Counted from the stretch's first letter, positions 28,093 to 37,022 are shown. The stretch: DNA of 64,000 nucleotides from Phenylobacterium sp. (GCA_017991675.1 JAGOQB010000013.1:1-64000), one strand, 5' to 3'. Notes: generated by a model from the sequence alone, not told the origin. Numbers and translations: made by a program.

Positions 28093-28779
28093 TCAGCCTT
28101 GGCGAGGACCGGTCAGCGCCAGCAGCAGCCAGGCGGCCAGCGCCCAGCCGGCGCCAAGGGCCCAGCCGCCGAGCACGTCGGTGGGCCAATGCACGCCCAG
28201 ATAGACCCGGCTGACCCCGACGGCGAGCACCCCGCTCATCGCCACGCCGTAGATCAGCGCCTTGGTGCGCCGGCGCGGTTCGACGCTGGCCGTGACGGTC
28301 GCCAGGATCAGAAACACCGCCGCGGCCATGGCCGAATGCCCTGACGGGAAGCTGTGCGAATAGACATAGCTGCCATGCGCCACCAGCGCCGGCCGCTCGC
28401 GCTCATAGAACGCCTTGAGCAATTGGCTCGACGCCTGGGCGGCGATCACCGTGGCCGCGAAGATCAACGCCTCGCGTCGGCGTTGATGGAAGATCAGCAG
28501 CAGCGTCGCCACGAGGGTCAGCAGGGTCAGGACTGTGAAGCCGCCTAGGGCGGTGACGTCGCGAACCGCCTCCTCCAACCAGCGCGGGCCGAGCGGATCG
28601 GAGGGCTGACCAGGGGTGCGCAGCGCCAGCAGCAGACGGCGGTCGAGGGCGTCGGTCCCTCCCCCGGAGACTTCTCCCGCCACGATCAGGAACAGCCAGG
28701 ACGCGCCAGCCAGCGCCACCAGCAGCACCAGGGTGCGGGTCTCCAGCTTGCCGATCAGGGATTTCAGGCGTTCGATCAT
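28093..28779 (-). CDS. PAP2-family membrane phosphatase
   Basis: A 228-residue protein with about six membrane helices and the three PAP2 motifs: KAFYERERP (K-x6-RP), the PSGHSAMAA box, and SRVYLGVHWPTDVLGG (S-R-x5-H-x3-D). Such enzymes dephosphorylate lipid phosphates such as undecaprenyl pyrophosphate or phosphatidic acid on the outer face of the inner membrane. Which one is not told by the sequence. The start is ATG at 28777-28779. Confidence 0.9.
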   Translation of the reverse strand: MIERLKSLIGKLETRTLVLLVALAGASWLFLIVAGEVSGGGTDALDRRLLLALRTPGQPSDPLGPRWLEEAVRDVTALGGFTVLTLLTLVATLLLIFHQRRREALIFAATVIAAQASSQLLKAFYERERPALVAHGSYVYSHSFPSGHSAMAAAVFLILATVTASVEPRRRTKALIYGVAMSGVLAVGVSRVYLGVHWPTDVLGGWALGAGWALAAWLLLALTGPRQG

Positions 28780-28805
28780 GCCGCGTTCGCAAGGGGGTGA
28801 AACCG

Positions 28806-29231
28806 ATGACGTCTACATGGCAGCTTTGGGCGTTGCTGTCGGCGGCGTTCGCCCTGACGGCGGTGTTCGCCAAGGTCGGGGTGGAGAACATCAACTCCGA
28901 TTACGCCACCTTGATCCGCACGCTGGTGATCCTGGCGATCGCCGCCGGCGTCGTCGCGGCGACCGGCGCCTGGCGACCGGCCGGCGAGGTCAGCCCGCGG
29001 ACTTACCTGTTCCTGGTCCTCTCGGGCGCGGCGACCGGGCTGTCCTGGCTCTGCTACTTCCGAGCGCTGAAACTAGGCGACGCCGCGCGGGTGGCGCCGA
29101 TCGACAAGCTGAGCGTGGTGCTGGTCGCCGTGTTCGCGGCGATCTTCCTGGGCGAGCGGCTGTCGCTCGCCGGCTGGGCGGGCGTGGCGCTGATCGCGGC
29201 CGGCGCGGCGCTGGTCGCGTGGGCAGGTTGA
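28806..29231 (+). CDS. Half-size EamA-domain membrane protein
   Basis: A 141-residue protein with about five hydrophobic helices forming a single EamA repeat (WQLWALLSAAFALTAVFAKV, LVLSGAATGLSWLCYFRALK, SVVLVAVFAAIFLGERLS). Single-repeat members usually dimerise to make a full drug/metabolite transporter. ATG 28806 is chosen over GTG 28797 because AAGGGGG at 28791-28797 is correctly spaced for it. Substrate unknown. It is divergent from the PAP2 gene. Confidence 0.85.
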   Translation: MTSTWQLWALLSAAFALTAVFAKVGVENINSDYATLIRTLVILAIAAGVVAATGAWRPAGEVSPRTYLFLVLSGAATGLSWLCYFRALKLGDAARVAPIDKLSVVLVAVFAAIFLGERLSLAGWAGVALIAAGAALVAWAG

Positions 29232-29279
29232 CGCTACGTCGCCGTTCCCAGGACTCAGATCGAGTCATACAGTTGTTTC

Positions 29280-29996
29280 ATGACCACGACCGTTGTTCCG
29301 ACCAACCGCGCCCCTGAAGGCGGGCGCATGCGGCCCCCCGGCGCCCGGGCGGTGAAGCCGCGCAACGCCGCGACCCTGATCATCGTGCGCCGCGACCGCC
29401 AGAAGCCGCAGGTGCTGATGGGCAAACGCCACGGCGGCCACGACTTCATGCCGAACCTCTGGGTGTTCCCGGGCGGGCGGATCGACCGCAGCGATTTTCG
29501 CGCGCCGTTCGCGACCGACCTGCGGCCCGACGTCGCCGCCCGGTTCGAGGCGCACATCCCGATGAACCGCGGCCGGGCCCTGGCCCTGACCGCCATCCGC
29601 GAAACCTTCGAGGAAGCTGGACTTCTGCTGGCCAAGCAGGCGCCCGTTCGCCCCCTGGCCGGCCCGTGGCGCGAGTTCGCCGCCGAGGGCGCGGCCCCGG
29701 ACCTGGAGGCGCTGGAGATCGTGGCCCGCGCGGTCACCCCGCCGATGCTGGCCAAGCGGTTCGACACCTGGTTCCTGATGGCCGACGCCGAGCGGCTGAT
29801 CAGCCTGGAGCGCAAGCCCGACTGCGGGGAACTGGAAGAGATCGCCTGGGTCGATTTCGACGAGGCCATCGCCCTGCCGTTGCCTTCGGTCACCCGGATG
29901 GTCATCGAGGAGGCGGTCCATCGATTGGACGATCCCGAACGCCCGCGGCCGTTCATGCGCTTCGGGGCCGGCGCCACCCGGCTGAGCCACCTCTAA
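29280..29996 (+). CDS. NUDIX hydrolase
   Basis: A 238-residue NUDIX-fold pyrophosphatase. The helix REXXEEXGU appears as ALTAIRETFEEAGLLLA, and the preceding glycine-rich strand is WVFPGGRIDRSDF. The spacing between GG and RE is longer than in the canonical 23-residue box because of an insert, as in the NUDT7/NUDT8-like and related long members. No Shine-Dalgarno sequence is seen; TACAGT ends 6 nt before the ATG, suggesting a leaderless mRNA. Substrate unknown. Confidence 0.88.
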   Translation: MTTTVVPTNRAPEGGRMRPPGARAVKPRNAATLIIVRRDRQKPQVLMGKRHGGHDFMPNLWVFPGGRIDRSDFRAPFATDLRPDVAARFEAHIPMNRGRALALTAIRETFEEAGLLLAKQAPVRPLAGPWREFAAEGAAPDLEALEIVARAVTPPMLAKRFDTWFLMADAERLISLERKPDCGELEEIAWVDFDEAIALPLPSVTRMVIEEAVHRLDDPERPRPFMRFGAGATRLSHL

Positions 29997-30014
29997 CCGC
30001 CGGAACATTTCAAA

Positions 30015-30029
30015 TGCGAATTGTTCTCA
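30015..30029 (+). promoter_or_regulatory. Fur-like operator before the PepSY-DUF2271-DUF4198-ApbE operon
   Basis: TGCGAATTGTTCTCA is a 15-bp inverted repeat (TGCGAA / TTCTCA, reading TGAGAA on the other strand), resembling the Fur box half-site TGAnAAT. It lies 69 bp upstream of the first gene of an operon whose content fits iron or redox handling. Assignment to Fur is inference. Confidence 0.45.
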
Positions 30030-30097
30030 ACTAGCTTGCGTTGAGAGCGCCTCCTTGTTAGTGCGACCTACTATCAGCACTTGCGGGGATCAGTATC

Positions 30098-30775
30098 TTG
30101 TCGGCTTCGGAGCTCGTGGACGCCAAGGCGGCCATCGACGTGGAAAAGGCCAAGGCCAAGCGTAAGGCCCAACGCCGCGCCGCCCTGATGCGCCAGATGG
30201 TCCAGTGGCACTGGATCAGCGCCGCGGTCTGTCTGCTCGGGATGCTGCTGTTCGCGATCACCGGCATCACGCTCAATCACGCCGGCGCCATCGAGGCCAA
30301 GCCGAACACCGTCGAGGCCGAGGGCCAGCTCCCTGCCGACCTGCTGAGCATCGCCAAGACGGCCCAGGCTGAGCAAGGCGCCCTGCCCGATCCGATCCGA
30401 GCCTGGCTGGCCAAGGAAATGGGCGTCAAGGCGCCCAAGGCCGCCGCCATCGAGTGGTCGGACGCCGAGGCCTACATCTCCCTGCCCCGCCCCGGCGGCG
30501 ACGGCTGGGTGACCTTCGACGCCGGCGACGGCGCGGTCGTGCATGAGAGCACCAGCCGCGGCCCGGTCGCCTATCTCAACGACCTGCACAAGGGTCGCAA
30601 CACCGGGACGGCCTGGAGCCTGTTCCTCGACATCTTCGCCATCGGCTGCGTGGTGTTCTGCATCACCGGACTGGTGCTGCTGCAGCTGCACTCGCGGGCG
30701 CGCAAGATCACCTGGCCGCTGGTGGGCCTGGGGCTCGCCGTGCCGCTGATCCTTGTCCTGATCTTTGTTCACTGA
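30098..30775 (+). CDS. PepSY-associated transmembrane protein
   Basis: A 225-residue inner-membrane protein: a helix at about 36-56 (HWISAAVCLLGMLLFAITGI), a periplasmic domain of about 110 residues, then two C-terminal helices (IFAIGCVVFCITGLVLLQL; WPLVGLGLAVPLILVLIFV). It matches the PepSY_TM/PiuB-like family tied to iron uptake and periplasmic electron transfer. Conserved histidines (QWHWISA, TLNH) could ligate haem. The apparent start is TTG at 30098. It is first in a four-gene operon with 11-bp gaps or overlaps. Confidence 0.82.
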   Translation: MSASELVDAKAAIDVEKAKAKRKAQRRAALMRQMVQWHWISAAVCLLGMLLFAITGITLNHAGAIEAKPNTVEAEGQLPADLLSIAKTAQAEQGALPDPIRAWLAKEMGVKAPKAAAIEWSDAEAYISLPRPGGDGWVTFDAGDGAVVHESTSRGPVAYLNDLHKGRNTGTAWSLFLDIFAIGCVVFCITGLVLLQLHSRARKITWPLVGLGLAVPLILVLIFVH

Positions 30776-30786
30776 CCGGAGCCCTC

Positions 30787-31302
30787 ATGCGTCTGCCGAT
30801 CTATACCGCCGCCTTCACGGGCCTGATGGCGGGCTCCGCCCTGGCGGCGGACCTGGAGCTGAGTCTGGAGATTCCGCGGCTGACGGTCGCCGAGTACCAC
30901 CGCCCCTACGTCGCCATCTGGATCGAGAACCCGGACAAGACCGCGGTGAAGACCCTGGCCGTCTGGTACGACGTCAAGCTGAAGAACCAGGAAGGCCAGA
31001 AATGGCTGAAGGACATGCGCCAGTGGTGGCGCCGCGCCGGCCGGGACATGAGCCTGCCCGCTGACGGCATCAGCGCGGCGACCCGCGCGCCGGGCAAGCA
31101 CCAGGTGGTGTTCAAGGGCGGCGCAGCGCCGCTCGGCAAGCTGCCGGCCGGCCAGTACAACCTGGTGGTCGAGGCCGCCCGCGAAGTCGGCGGCGTCGAG
31201 GTGGTCCGCGCCCCGTTCCAATGGCCGCCTAAGGCCCGCGCGACCTCCTCGACCAAGGGAACCAGCGAACTCGGCGCCGTGAGCGTCACCGTCAAGCCGT
31301 AG
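30787..31302 (+). CDS. DUF2271 periplasmic protein
   Basis: A 171-residue exported protein with signal peptide (cleavage after SALA). The mature part begins ADLELSLEIPRLTVAEYHRP and includes YVAIWIENPDKTAVKTLAVW, WLKDMRQWWRRAG, and a C-terminal GTSELGAVSVTVKP, all typical of DUF2271. This domain often travels with PepSY_TM, DUF4198 and ApbE genes in putative extracytosolic flavin/iron redox clusters, which is the layout here. Function unproven. Confidence 0.87.
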   Translation: MRLPIYTAAFTGLMAGSALAADLELSLEIPRLTVAEYHRPYVAIWIENPDKTAVKTLAVWYDVKLKNQEGQKWLKDMRQWWRRAGRDMSLPADGISAATRAPGKHQVVFKGGAAPLGKLPAGQYNLVVEAAREVGGVEVVRAPFQWPPKARATSSTKGTSELGAVSVTVKP

Positions 31303-31313
31303 AGGATACAAGC

Positions 31314-32132
31314 ATGCACATGATCCGCCGCGGCGCCCTGGCCGCCGTCTCCGTCGTCGCCATCCTGGCGATCCCGGCCGCCGCCAGCGCGCACCGCCAG
31401 TGGCTTCTCCCCTCGGCCACCGTGCTGTCGGGCAACGATCCCTGGATCACGGTCGACGCCGCCGTCTCCAACGACCTCTTCTATTTCGACCACGTGCCGA
31501 TGCGCCTCGACGGCATTTCGGTGATCGCGCCTGACGGCTCGAAGGGCGAAATCAAGAACGGCGCGACCGGCAAGTACCGCAGCACCTTCGACGTGCAGCT
31601 GAGCCAGCCGGGCACCTACAAGATCGCCAATGTCAGCGACGGCGTCGGCGCCTCCTACAAGCAGGGCGGCGAGCAGAAGCGCTGGCGCGGCTCGGCCGCC
31701 GACCTGGCGACCGCGATCCCAAAGGACGCCACCGACGTCAAGATCATGGAGAACGCCCGGCGCCTGGAAGTCTTCGCCACTCGCGGTTCTCCCACCAAGG
31801 AAGCTCTGAAGCTGACCGGCAAGGGCCTCGAACTCGACCCGGTCACCCACCCGAACGACCTGGTGGCCAGCGAGCCGGCGACCTTCAAACTGGTCATCGA
31901 CGGCAAGCCCGCGGCCAATGTCGAGGTCGAGGTCGTCGCCGGCGGCAACCGCTACGCCGGCAAGACCACCGAGCTGAAGCTCAAGACCGGCGCCGACGGC
32001 GCCTTCACGGTGAACTGGCCGGCGGCCGGGATGTACTGGCTGGAAGCCTCCGTCCGCGGCGGCCAGAGCAGCATTCCGGGCGCCGAACGCAGCGCCGCCT
32101 ACGTGACGACGCTGGAAGTCCTGCCCGACTGA
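31314..32132 (+). CDS. DUF4198 periplasmic protein (CbiK/NikM-like)
   Basis: A 272-residue secreted protein: signal peptide ending near AAASAH, mature N-terminus HRQWLLPSATVLSG with the conserved His right after cleavage, DAAVSNDLFYFDHVPM, LVASEPATFKLVIDGKPAAN and a second Ig-like strand region near the C-terminus. The DUF4198 family is linked to metal (Ni/Co/Fe) handling at the periplasm. It is third in the operon; its stop overlaps the apbE start (TGATG). Confidence 0.88.
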   Translation: MHMIRRGALAAVSVVAILAIPAAASAHRQWLLPSATVLSGNDPWITVDAAVSNDLFYFDHVPMRLDGISVIAPDGSKGEIKNGATGKYRSTFDVQLSQPGTYKIANVSDGVGASYKQGGEQKRWRGSAADLATAIPKDATDVKIMENARRLEVFATRGSPTKEALKLTGKGLELDPVTHPNDLVASEPATFKLVIDGKPAANVEVEVVAGGNRYAGKTTELKLKTGADGAFTVNWPAAGMYWLEASVRGGQSSIPGAERSAAYVTTLEVLPD

Positions 32133-33124
32133 TGAGCCGGGTCGCCGTCCCGCTGGAGCTCTCGCCGCTCGGCCTTCAGGCCCGCGGCGAGCGCCCGGTC
32201 GCCTTCGCCGGCCCGACCATGGGCGTGGCCTGGAACGTCAAGGCGTTCGCGCCGGCGGGGCTCGACCTCACGGCCGTCCCGGCCCAGATCCAGGGCCTGC
32301 TGAACGGCCTCGTCGGCCAGATGAGCAACTGGGAGCCGGACTCCCACATCTCGCAGTTCAACTGCGCCGACGCCGGCGGATGGCTGGATCTTGCGCCGGG
32401 CTTCCGGCACGTGATGGACCGCGCCCTGCACTGGGCCGAACTGAGCGGCGGGGCCTTCGACCCGACCGCCGGGCGGCTCGTCGACCTGTGGGGTTTCGGC
32501 CCGGCCGGTCCGACGCCCCAACCGGCCGAAGCCGAACTGGAGGCCGCCAGGGCCGCATGCGGCTGGGACCGGCTGGCCCGCGACGGCGCGCGCATGTTCC
32601 AGCCTGGGGGCCTGCATCTCGACCTTTCGGGCATCGCCAAGGGCTTCGGGGTGGACGAGGTCTCCCGGGCGCTTTCGCATCTGGGCCTGATGGATCATCT
32701 GGTCGAGATAGGCGGCGAACTGCGCGGCGCCGGCGCCAAGCCCGACGGCCAGCCCTGGCTCGCCGACATCGCCCCGCCGCCGGACGAGGGCTTGCCGGGC
32801 GGACCGATTCGCGTGGCCCTGCACGGCCTGTCGCTCGCCACCTCAGGCGACTATCAGCGCTTCGTCGACCATGACGGGACGCGCTACAGCCACACGCTCG
32901 ACCCGCGCACAGGGCGCCCTACGGCCAACGGCCTGCGCTCGATCAGCGTCATCGCTCGTGACTGCGTCGACGCCGACGCGCTCTGCACCGCGATCGGGGT
33001 GCTTGGCCCCGACGAAGGCCCCGCCTTCGCCGTCAAACATGACGTCGCGGCCTATCTGCTGGTGGACAACGGCGACGGATTGCGCGAAATCGTCACCCCC
33101 GCCTTCGAGGCGATGCTGGCCTGA
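32132..33124 (+). CDS. apbE: FAD:protein FMN transferase (ApbE)
   Basis: A 330-residue ApbE-family enzyme that attaches FMN to a Thr/Ser of target proteins. Seen: [64 protein letters not shown] and THT-like [15 protein letters not shown]. Unlike many ApbE proteins it has no signal peptide or lipobox, so it may act in the cytosol before export of its target. It is the last gene of the operon; likely targets are the PepSY or DUF2271 neighbours, though no clear flavinylation motif was found in them. Confidence 0.92.
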   Translation: MSRVAVPLELSPLGLQARGERPVAFAGPTMGVAWNVKAFAPAGLDLTAVPAQIQGLLNGLVGQMSNWEPDSHISQFNCADAGGWLDLAPGFRHVMDRALHWAELSGGAFDPTAGRLVDLWGFGPAGPTPQPAEAELEAARAACGWDRLARDGARMFQPGGLHLDLSGIAKGFGVDEVSRALSHLGLMDHLVEIGGELRGAGAKPDGQPWLADIAPPPDEGLPGGPIRVALHGLSLATSGDYQRFVDHDGTRYSHTLDPRTGRPTANGLRSISVIARDCVDADALCTAIGVLGPDEGPAFAVKHDVAAYLLVDNGDGLREIVTPAFEAMLA

Positions 33125-33157
33125 GCCAGGACACTCGCGGATTTTCCCAAGGCCGCA

Positions 33158-33185
33158 TTGACTTTGGGTTCGAGATTCGTATTGT
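33158..33185 (+). promoter_or_regulatory. Predicted rpmG promoter with GANTC in the spacer
   Basis: TTGACT (33158-33163) and TATTGT (33180-33185) are 16 bp apart, with GATTC (33174-33178), a CcrM-type site, between them. The start codon follows at 33238. Confidence 0.45.
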
Positions 33186-33237
33186 CCGCGGCTCTTTAGA
33201 ACACCTGCCGGTCCGACCGGCCCCGCGAGGACCGACC

Positions 33238-33405
33238 ATGGCGAAGCCCGCCTCCATCAAGATCCGCCTGAACTCGTCGGCTGACACCGGCTACTTCTAC
33301 GTCACCAAGAAGAACGCCCGCACCAAGACCGAAAAGCTGGTCATGAACAAGTACGACCCGATCGTGCGGAAGCATGTCGAGTTCAAGGAAGGCAAGATCA
33401 AATAA
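33238..33405 (+). CDS. rpmG: 50S ribosomal protein L33
   Basis: A 55-residue L33: [40 protein letters not shown] and the ending [10 protein letters not shown]. It is the cysteine-free form typical of alphaproteobacteria. In Caulobacter, rpmG lies near divK/pleD, as here. A strong terminator follows 30 bp after the stop, so it is monocistronic. Confidence 0.97.
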   Translation: MAKPASIKIRLNSSADTGYFYVTKKNARTKTEKLVMNKYDPIVRKHVEFKEGKIK

Positions 33406-33435
33406 GCCTTCTCCAGACTCTCCAGTCTGTGAAAG

Positions 33436-33462
33436 CGCCCGGCCCTCTGGCCGGGCGTTTTT
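33436..33462 (+). terminator. Intrinsic terminator of rpmG
   Basis: CGCCCGGCC (33436-33444), loop CTCT, GGCCGGGCG (33449-33457), then TTTTT (33458-33462). Confidence 0.92.
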
Positions 33463-33527
33463 CGTTGTGCGCTTGCCATGCGCGCCCCGCCATGTCGCCG
33501 TCCCGCCTCATCGGTTAGGATGCGGGC

Positions 33528-34277
33528 ATGACGCCCCTGGATCTCAGCATCCGCAGCTACGCCGAAGACAACGGCCCCGACAGCCACAGCTTCGACCAGC
33601 TGGTGCTGCCGCTCAGCGGCGCGCTGGAGCTGGACATCGACGGCAAGGGCGGGCGCCTGGCGTCCGGCCTTGCCGCCTTCGTCGTGGCCGGGACGCCGCA
33701 CTCGACCATGAGCCGGATCGCCAATCGCTCGGTGATCCTGGATCTGCACTTGGCCCACCTGGCCCCGCAGATGGCCGAACGCCTCGCCCGGGCCCCGTTC
33801 GTGAACCTGACCCCCGCCGCGACCAAGCTGATCGACTACATGGGCCTGATGATCGGCGAGGGCCGCGCCACGCCCGCCACGGCGGCGCTCTGGACGCCGC
33901 TGCTGATCGACGCACTGGGCCAGGCGCCGGCCAGCGCCGTCTCCCGGCTGGCTCGCCTGGCCGCCGAGATCGAGGCTGATCCCGCCCGCCCCTGGACCGC
34001 CGCGGCCATGGCCGAGCGCGCCGCCGTCAGCGTCAGCCGCCTCCACGCTCTGTTCCAGTCCGAACTGGGCGCCAGCCCGCGGGCCTGGCTCGGCGAGGTT
34101 CGGCTGCGCCAGGCCCGCAACTGGCTGGCGACCTCCCCCGCCTCCATCGCTGAGATCGCCCATCGCTGCGGCTATGCCGACCAGAGCGCGCTCACCCGGG
34201 CGATGCGCCGCGCCACCGGCATGACCCCGGCGGCCTATCGGCGGCAGGAACGCGAGACGCGGACCAAAACGCAGTAG
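33528..34277 (+). CDS. AraC-family transcriptional regulator
   Basis: A 249-residue regulator: an N-terminal cupin-like ligand domain (FDQLVLPLSGALELDIDGKG) and a C-terminal double HTH, with AMAERAAVSVSRLHALFQSE and IAEIAHRCGYADQSALTRAM (the AraC signature). No Shine-Dalgarno; TAGGAT ends 6 nt before the ATG, which suggests a leaderless mRNA. The neighbouring EamA exporter gene, 27 bp downstream, is the obvious candidate target. Confidence 0.92.
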   Translation: MTPLDLSIRSYAEDNGPDSHSFDQLVLPLSGALELDIDGKGGRLASGLAAFVVAGTPHSTMSRIANRSVILDLHLAHLAPQMAERLARAPFVNLTPAATKLIDYMGLMIGEGRATPATAALWTPLLIDALGQAPASAVSRLARLAAEIEADPARPWTAAAMAERAAVSVSRLHALFQSELGASPRAWLGEVRLRQARNWLATSPASIAEIAHRCGYADQSALTRAMRRATGMTPAAYRRQERETRTKTQ

Positions 34278-34304
34278 CCTCGGCCAAGACCGCAGGCTCG
34301 TTCC

Positions 34305-35282
34305 ATGGCAATGGCCTGCCGCATGACAGGACAGGGCCGGACATTGCTGGGCGTCGGATGCGGGTTGGCCGCCGGCGCGCTCTGGGGCCTGGTGTTCCTG
34401 GCGCCGGAACTGGCGGCGGATTTCACGCCGCTGCAACTGGCGGCGGGACGCTACCTGGCCTACGGCGCGATCGCCGCGGCCCTGCTCGCCCCGCGCTGGC
34501 GCAGCGTGAGCGCGGCGGTCGGACGGCGCGAGTGGATCGCCCTCTCCTGGCTCAGCCTTCTGGGCAACACCCTCTACTATGTGCTGCTGGCCAGCGCCGT
34601 GCAGATGGGCGGCGTGGCGATGACTTCGGTGGTGATCGGCTTTCTGCCCGTCGCCGTGACGGCGATCGGCGCCCGCGATCATGGCGCGGTCCCCCTGCGC
34701 CGGTTGATCCCCTCTCTGCTGCTCAGCGCGGCCGGCGTCATTTGCATCGCCTGGCAATCCATGGCCGCCGCCACGCCGGGGGCAGAAACCCGCGCCCTCG
34801 CGGGCCTCGCCTGCGCGGTCGGCGCGCTGGCCGCATGGACCGCCTACGCGGTCTGGAACGGGCGCTGGCTGGCCCGGACGCCCCATCTGTCGGCCCACGA
34901 CTGGAGCCTGCTGACCGGCCTCGCCACCGGCGCCCAGGCGCTTGTCCTGGCCATCCCCGCCGCATTGATCGGCGCTGGCGCCCACGCTCCCGCCGATTGG
35001 GCGCGCTTCGTCGCGGTTTCGGCCGGGGTGGCGATCTTCGCCTCGATCGTCGGCAACGCCTTCTGGAACCGCGCCAGCCGGCTGCTGCCGGTGACGCTGA
35101 TCGGCCAGATGATCCTGTTCGAGACCCTGTTCGCCCTGCTCTACGGCTTCCTGTGGGAACAGCGGTGGCCCACCACCGCTGAACTCGCCGCGATCGCCCT
35201 GATGGTCGCCAGCGTCGTCACCTGCGTTTCGGCCCATCGCCCGCGCCAAGGAGCTTCCCATGCACAAGATCAGCACGCCTGA
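34305..35282 (+). CDS. EamA-family transporter (drug/metabolite exporter)
   Basis: A 325-residue protein with about ten membrane helices in two EamA repeats (TLLGVGCGLAAGALWGLVFL at the N-terminus; LIGQMILFETLFALLYGFLW near the end). Members export amino acids or metabolites; the substrate is unknown. Three possible ATGs (34305, 34311, 34323) lie close together with no clear ribosome site. Its last 23 bp overlap the next gene, so translation may be coupled. Confidence 0.88.
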   Translation: MAMACRMTGQGRTLLGVGCGLAAGALWGLVFLAPELAADFTPLQLAAGRYLAYGAIAAALLAPRWRSVSAAVGRREWIALSWLSLLGNTLYYVLLASAVQMGGVAMTSVVIGFLPVAVTAIGARDHGAVPLRRLIPSLLLSAAGVICIAWQSMAAATPGAETRALAGLACAVGALAAWTAYAVWNGRWLARTPHLSAHDWSLLTGLATGAQALVLAIPAALIGAGAHAPADWARFVAVSAGVAIFASIVGNAFWNRASRLLPVTLIGQMILFETLFALLYGFLWEQRWPTTAELAAIALMVASVVTCVSAHRPRQGASHAQDQHA

Positions 35283-35631
35283 CGAACCGGCGGCCGCGCA
35301 GATCGTCTTCGACGACTTCGCCAAGGTCGACATCCGCGCCGGCGTGATCGTCTCGGCCGAGCCGTTTCCGGAAGCCCGCAAGCCGGCATACCGCCTGGCC
35401 ATCGATTTCGGCCCGGCGATCGGCGTGAAGAAGAGCTCGGCCCAGATCACTGAGCACTACACGCTGGAGGACCTCGTCGGCCGCGAGGTGATGGCTGTGG
35501 TCAACTTCCCGCCCCGTCAGATCGGACCTGTCCGCTCCGAAGTGCTGGTGCTGGGCTTCCCGGACGAAAACGGCGCTATCGTCCTGGCGGCGCCGATGTC
35601 GGTGGTGCCCAAGGGCGCGCGACTGGCCTGA
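35260..35631 (+). CDS. csaA: CsaA-like tRNA-binding-domain protein
   Basis: A 123-residue OB-fold protein of the tRNA-binding (EMAP II/CsaA) family: FDDFAKVDIRAGVIVSAEPF, KPAYRLAIDFG, SAQITEHYTLEDLVGREV and the C-terminal VLGFPDENGAIVLAAP. CsaA in Bacillus acts as an export chaperone. AAGGAG lies 5 nt before the ATG, inside the 3' end of the EamA gene. Confidence 0.9.
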   Translation: MHKISTPDEPAAAQIVFDDFAKVDIRAGVIVSAEPFPEARKPAYRLAIDFGPAIGVKKSSAQITEHYTLEDLVGREVMAVVNFPPRQIGPVRSEVLVLGFPDENGAIVLAAPMSVVPKGARLA

Positions 35632-35649
35632 CCGCTTCGGCAGGCCACG

Positions 35650-37014
35650 TCACGCGGCGCGGGCGACGACCTTGTTGCGGCCGTGAGCCTTGGCCTCGTA
35701 GACGGCCTCGTCGGCGCGCTTCAACAGGGCTTCGGGCTTGTCCCCCTCGCCCAGGGTGGCCGCGACCCCGACCGAGATGGTGACCGTCAGCAGCTCGCTG
35801 CCGCCCTTCACCCGGAAGGGCGAGCCGGCGACATGCAGCCGGATCCGCTCGGCGATCCGCTCGGCGTCCTCCAGCTTGGTGTCCGGCATCACCACGACGA
35901 ATTCCTCGCCGCCGTAGCGGCACGGCAGGTCGATGGCGCGGACGTTGGAGGCCACCCGCACGGCGAACTCACGCAGCACCTCGTCGCCGACGTCGTGACC
36001 GTAGCCGTCGTTGATCTTCTTGAAGTGGTCGATGTCGATCAGCAGGCAGGCCACTGGGTCGCCGCCATGGGTCGCCCGGCGCACCAGCGCCTCGAGCTGG
36101 CCGGCCATGTAGCGGCGGTTGTGCAGGCCGGTGAGCTGGTCGGTGACCGCCAGTTCCAGGGAATGATCGAGGTTGTCGCGCAGATAGTCGGTGTAGCGCT
36201 TGCGCCGGATCTGAGTGCGGGCGCGGGCGGCCAGTTCCTGCGGGTCGATCGGCTTGGGCAGGATGTCGTTGACGCCGATATCCAGCGCCTTCACCAGCCG
36301 CGGCCGCTCGTCGAAATCGACCACCGCCAGCACCGGAAGATGGCGCGTGGCCTCGTCCGAACGCAGCTGGGCGGCGAAGCGCAGGCCGTCGAAGGCGCGC
36401 GCCGTGGCGTTGACGATGATCAGGTCGACCGGCCCCTTGGCGGTCATCAGCGCCTTTTCGGGATCGGCCTCGATCACCGGCCGATGCTCGATGGCCAGTT
36501 CCGTGGCCACGCGCTGGGCCTGGCGTTCGTGATCGTCGACAATGAGGATCCGCCCGCCCGTCCCGCCCAGGCGCGAGGCGGCGCCGGCGATGACGCCCAT
36601 GCGGCGGCCAGAGGCCTCGCGGTCGCGCAGTTCGTCGATCACCATCTTCAGCCGGGTCAGGCTGCGCACGCGGGCGAACAGCAGGACGTCGTCGATGGGT
36701 TTGGTCAGGAATTCGTCCGCGCCGGACTCCAGCCCGGCGATGCGGTCGGCGCGGCCGTCCAGGGCGGTGACCAGCACCACCGGCACGTGGCGTGTCTCCG
36801 GATCATCCTTCAGCCGGCGGCAGACCTGGAAGCCGTCCATGCCCGGCATCATGACGTCCAGCAGGACGATGTCGGGCTTCTCCTTGGCCGCGATGGCCAG
36901 GGCGGTCGGCCCGTCGCTGGCCGTCAGGACATCGTAGTATTCCGCCGTCAGCTTGGCTTCCAGCAGGCGCACATTGGCTTCGATGTCGTCGACGACGAGA
37001 ATGCGGGCGGACAT
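35650..37014 (-). CDS. pleD: Diguanylate cyclase response regulator PleD
   Basis: A 454-residue REC-REC-GGDEF protein. REC1 has VVDD and the phospho-acceptor Asp53 (IVLLDVMMPGMDGFQV); REC2 is an adaptor domain; the GGDEF domain carries CRYGGEEFVVV as active site. The inhibitory RxxD I-site (RAID) lies five residues before the GGEEF. In Caulobacter, PleD makes c-di-GMP at the stalked pole and drives flagellum loss and stalk growth, activated by DivJ with DivK. It is 8 bp downstream of divK in the same operon. Confidence 0.98.
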   Translation of the reverse strand: MSARILVVDDIEANVRLLEAKLTAEYYDVLTASDGPTALAIAAKEKPDIVLLDVMMPGMDGFQVCRRLKDDPETRHVPVVLVTALDGRADRIAGLESGADEFLTKPIDDVLLFARVRSLTRLKMVIDELRDREASGRRMGVIAGAASRLGGTGGRILIVDDHERQAQRVATELAIEHRPVIEADPEKALMTAKGPVDLIIVNATARAFDGLRFAAQLRSDEATRHLPVLAVVDFDERPRLVKALDIGVNDILPKPIDPQELAARARTQIRRKRYTDYLRDNLDHSLELAVTDQLTGLHNRRYMAGQLEALVRRATHGGDPVACLLIDIDHFKKINDGYGHDVGDEVLREFAVRVASNVRAIDLPCRYGGEEFVVVMPDTKLEDAERIAERIRLHVAGSPFRVKGGSELLTVTISVGVAATLGEGDKPEALLKRADEAVYEAKAHGRNKVVARAA

Positions 37015-37022
37015 GGGGCGAA

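Noticed and set aside
25577-28204. Plus-strand open frame of 875 codons opposite the YbaL-type transporter
   Set aside because: His/Arg/Gln-rich shadow translation with no domain; the minus strand carries the real transporter.
30787-31302. Flavinylation motif in the DUF2271 protein (near GTSELGAVSV)
   Set aside because: The acceptor Thr/Ser is not at the place required by the D-x-x-S/T-G-A-T consensus.
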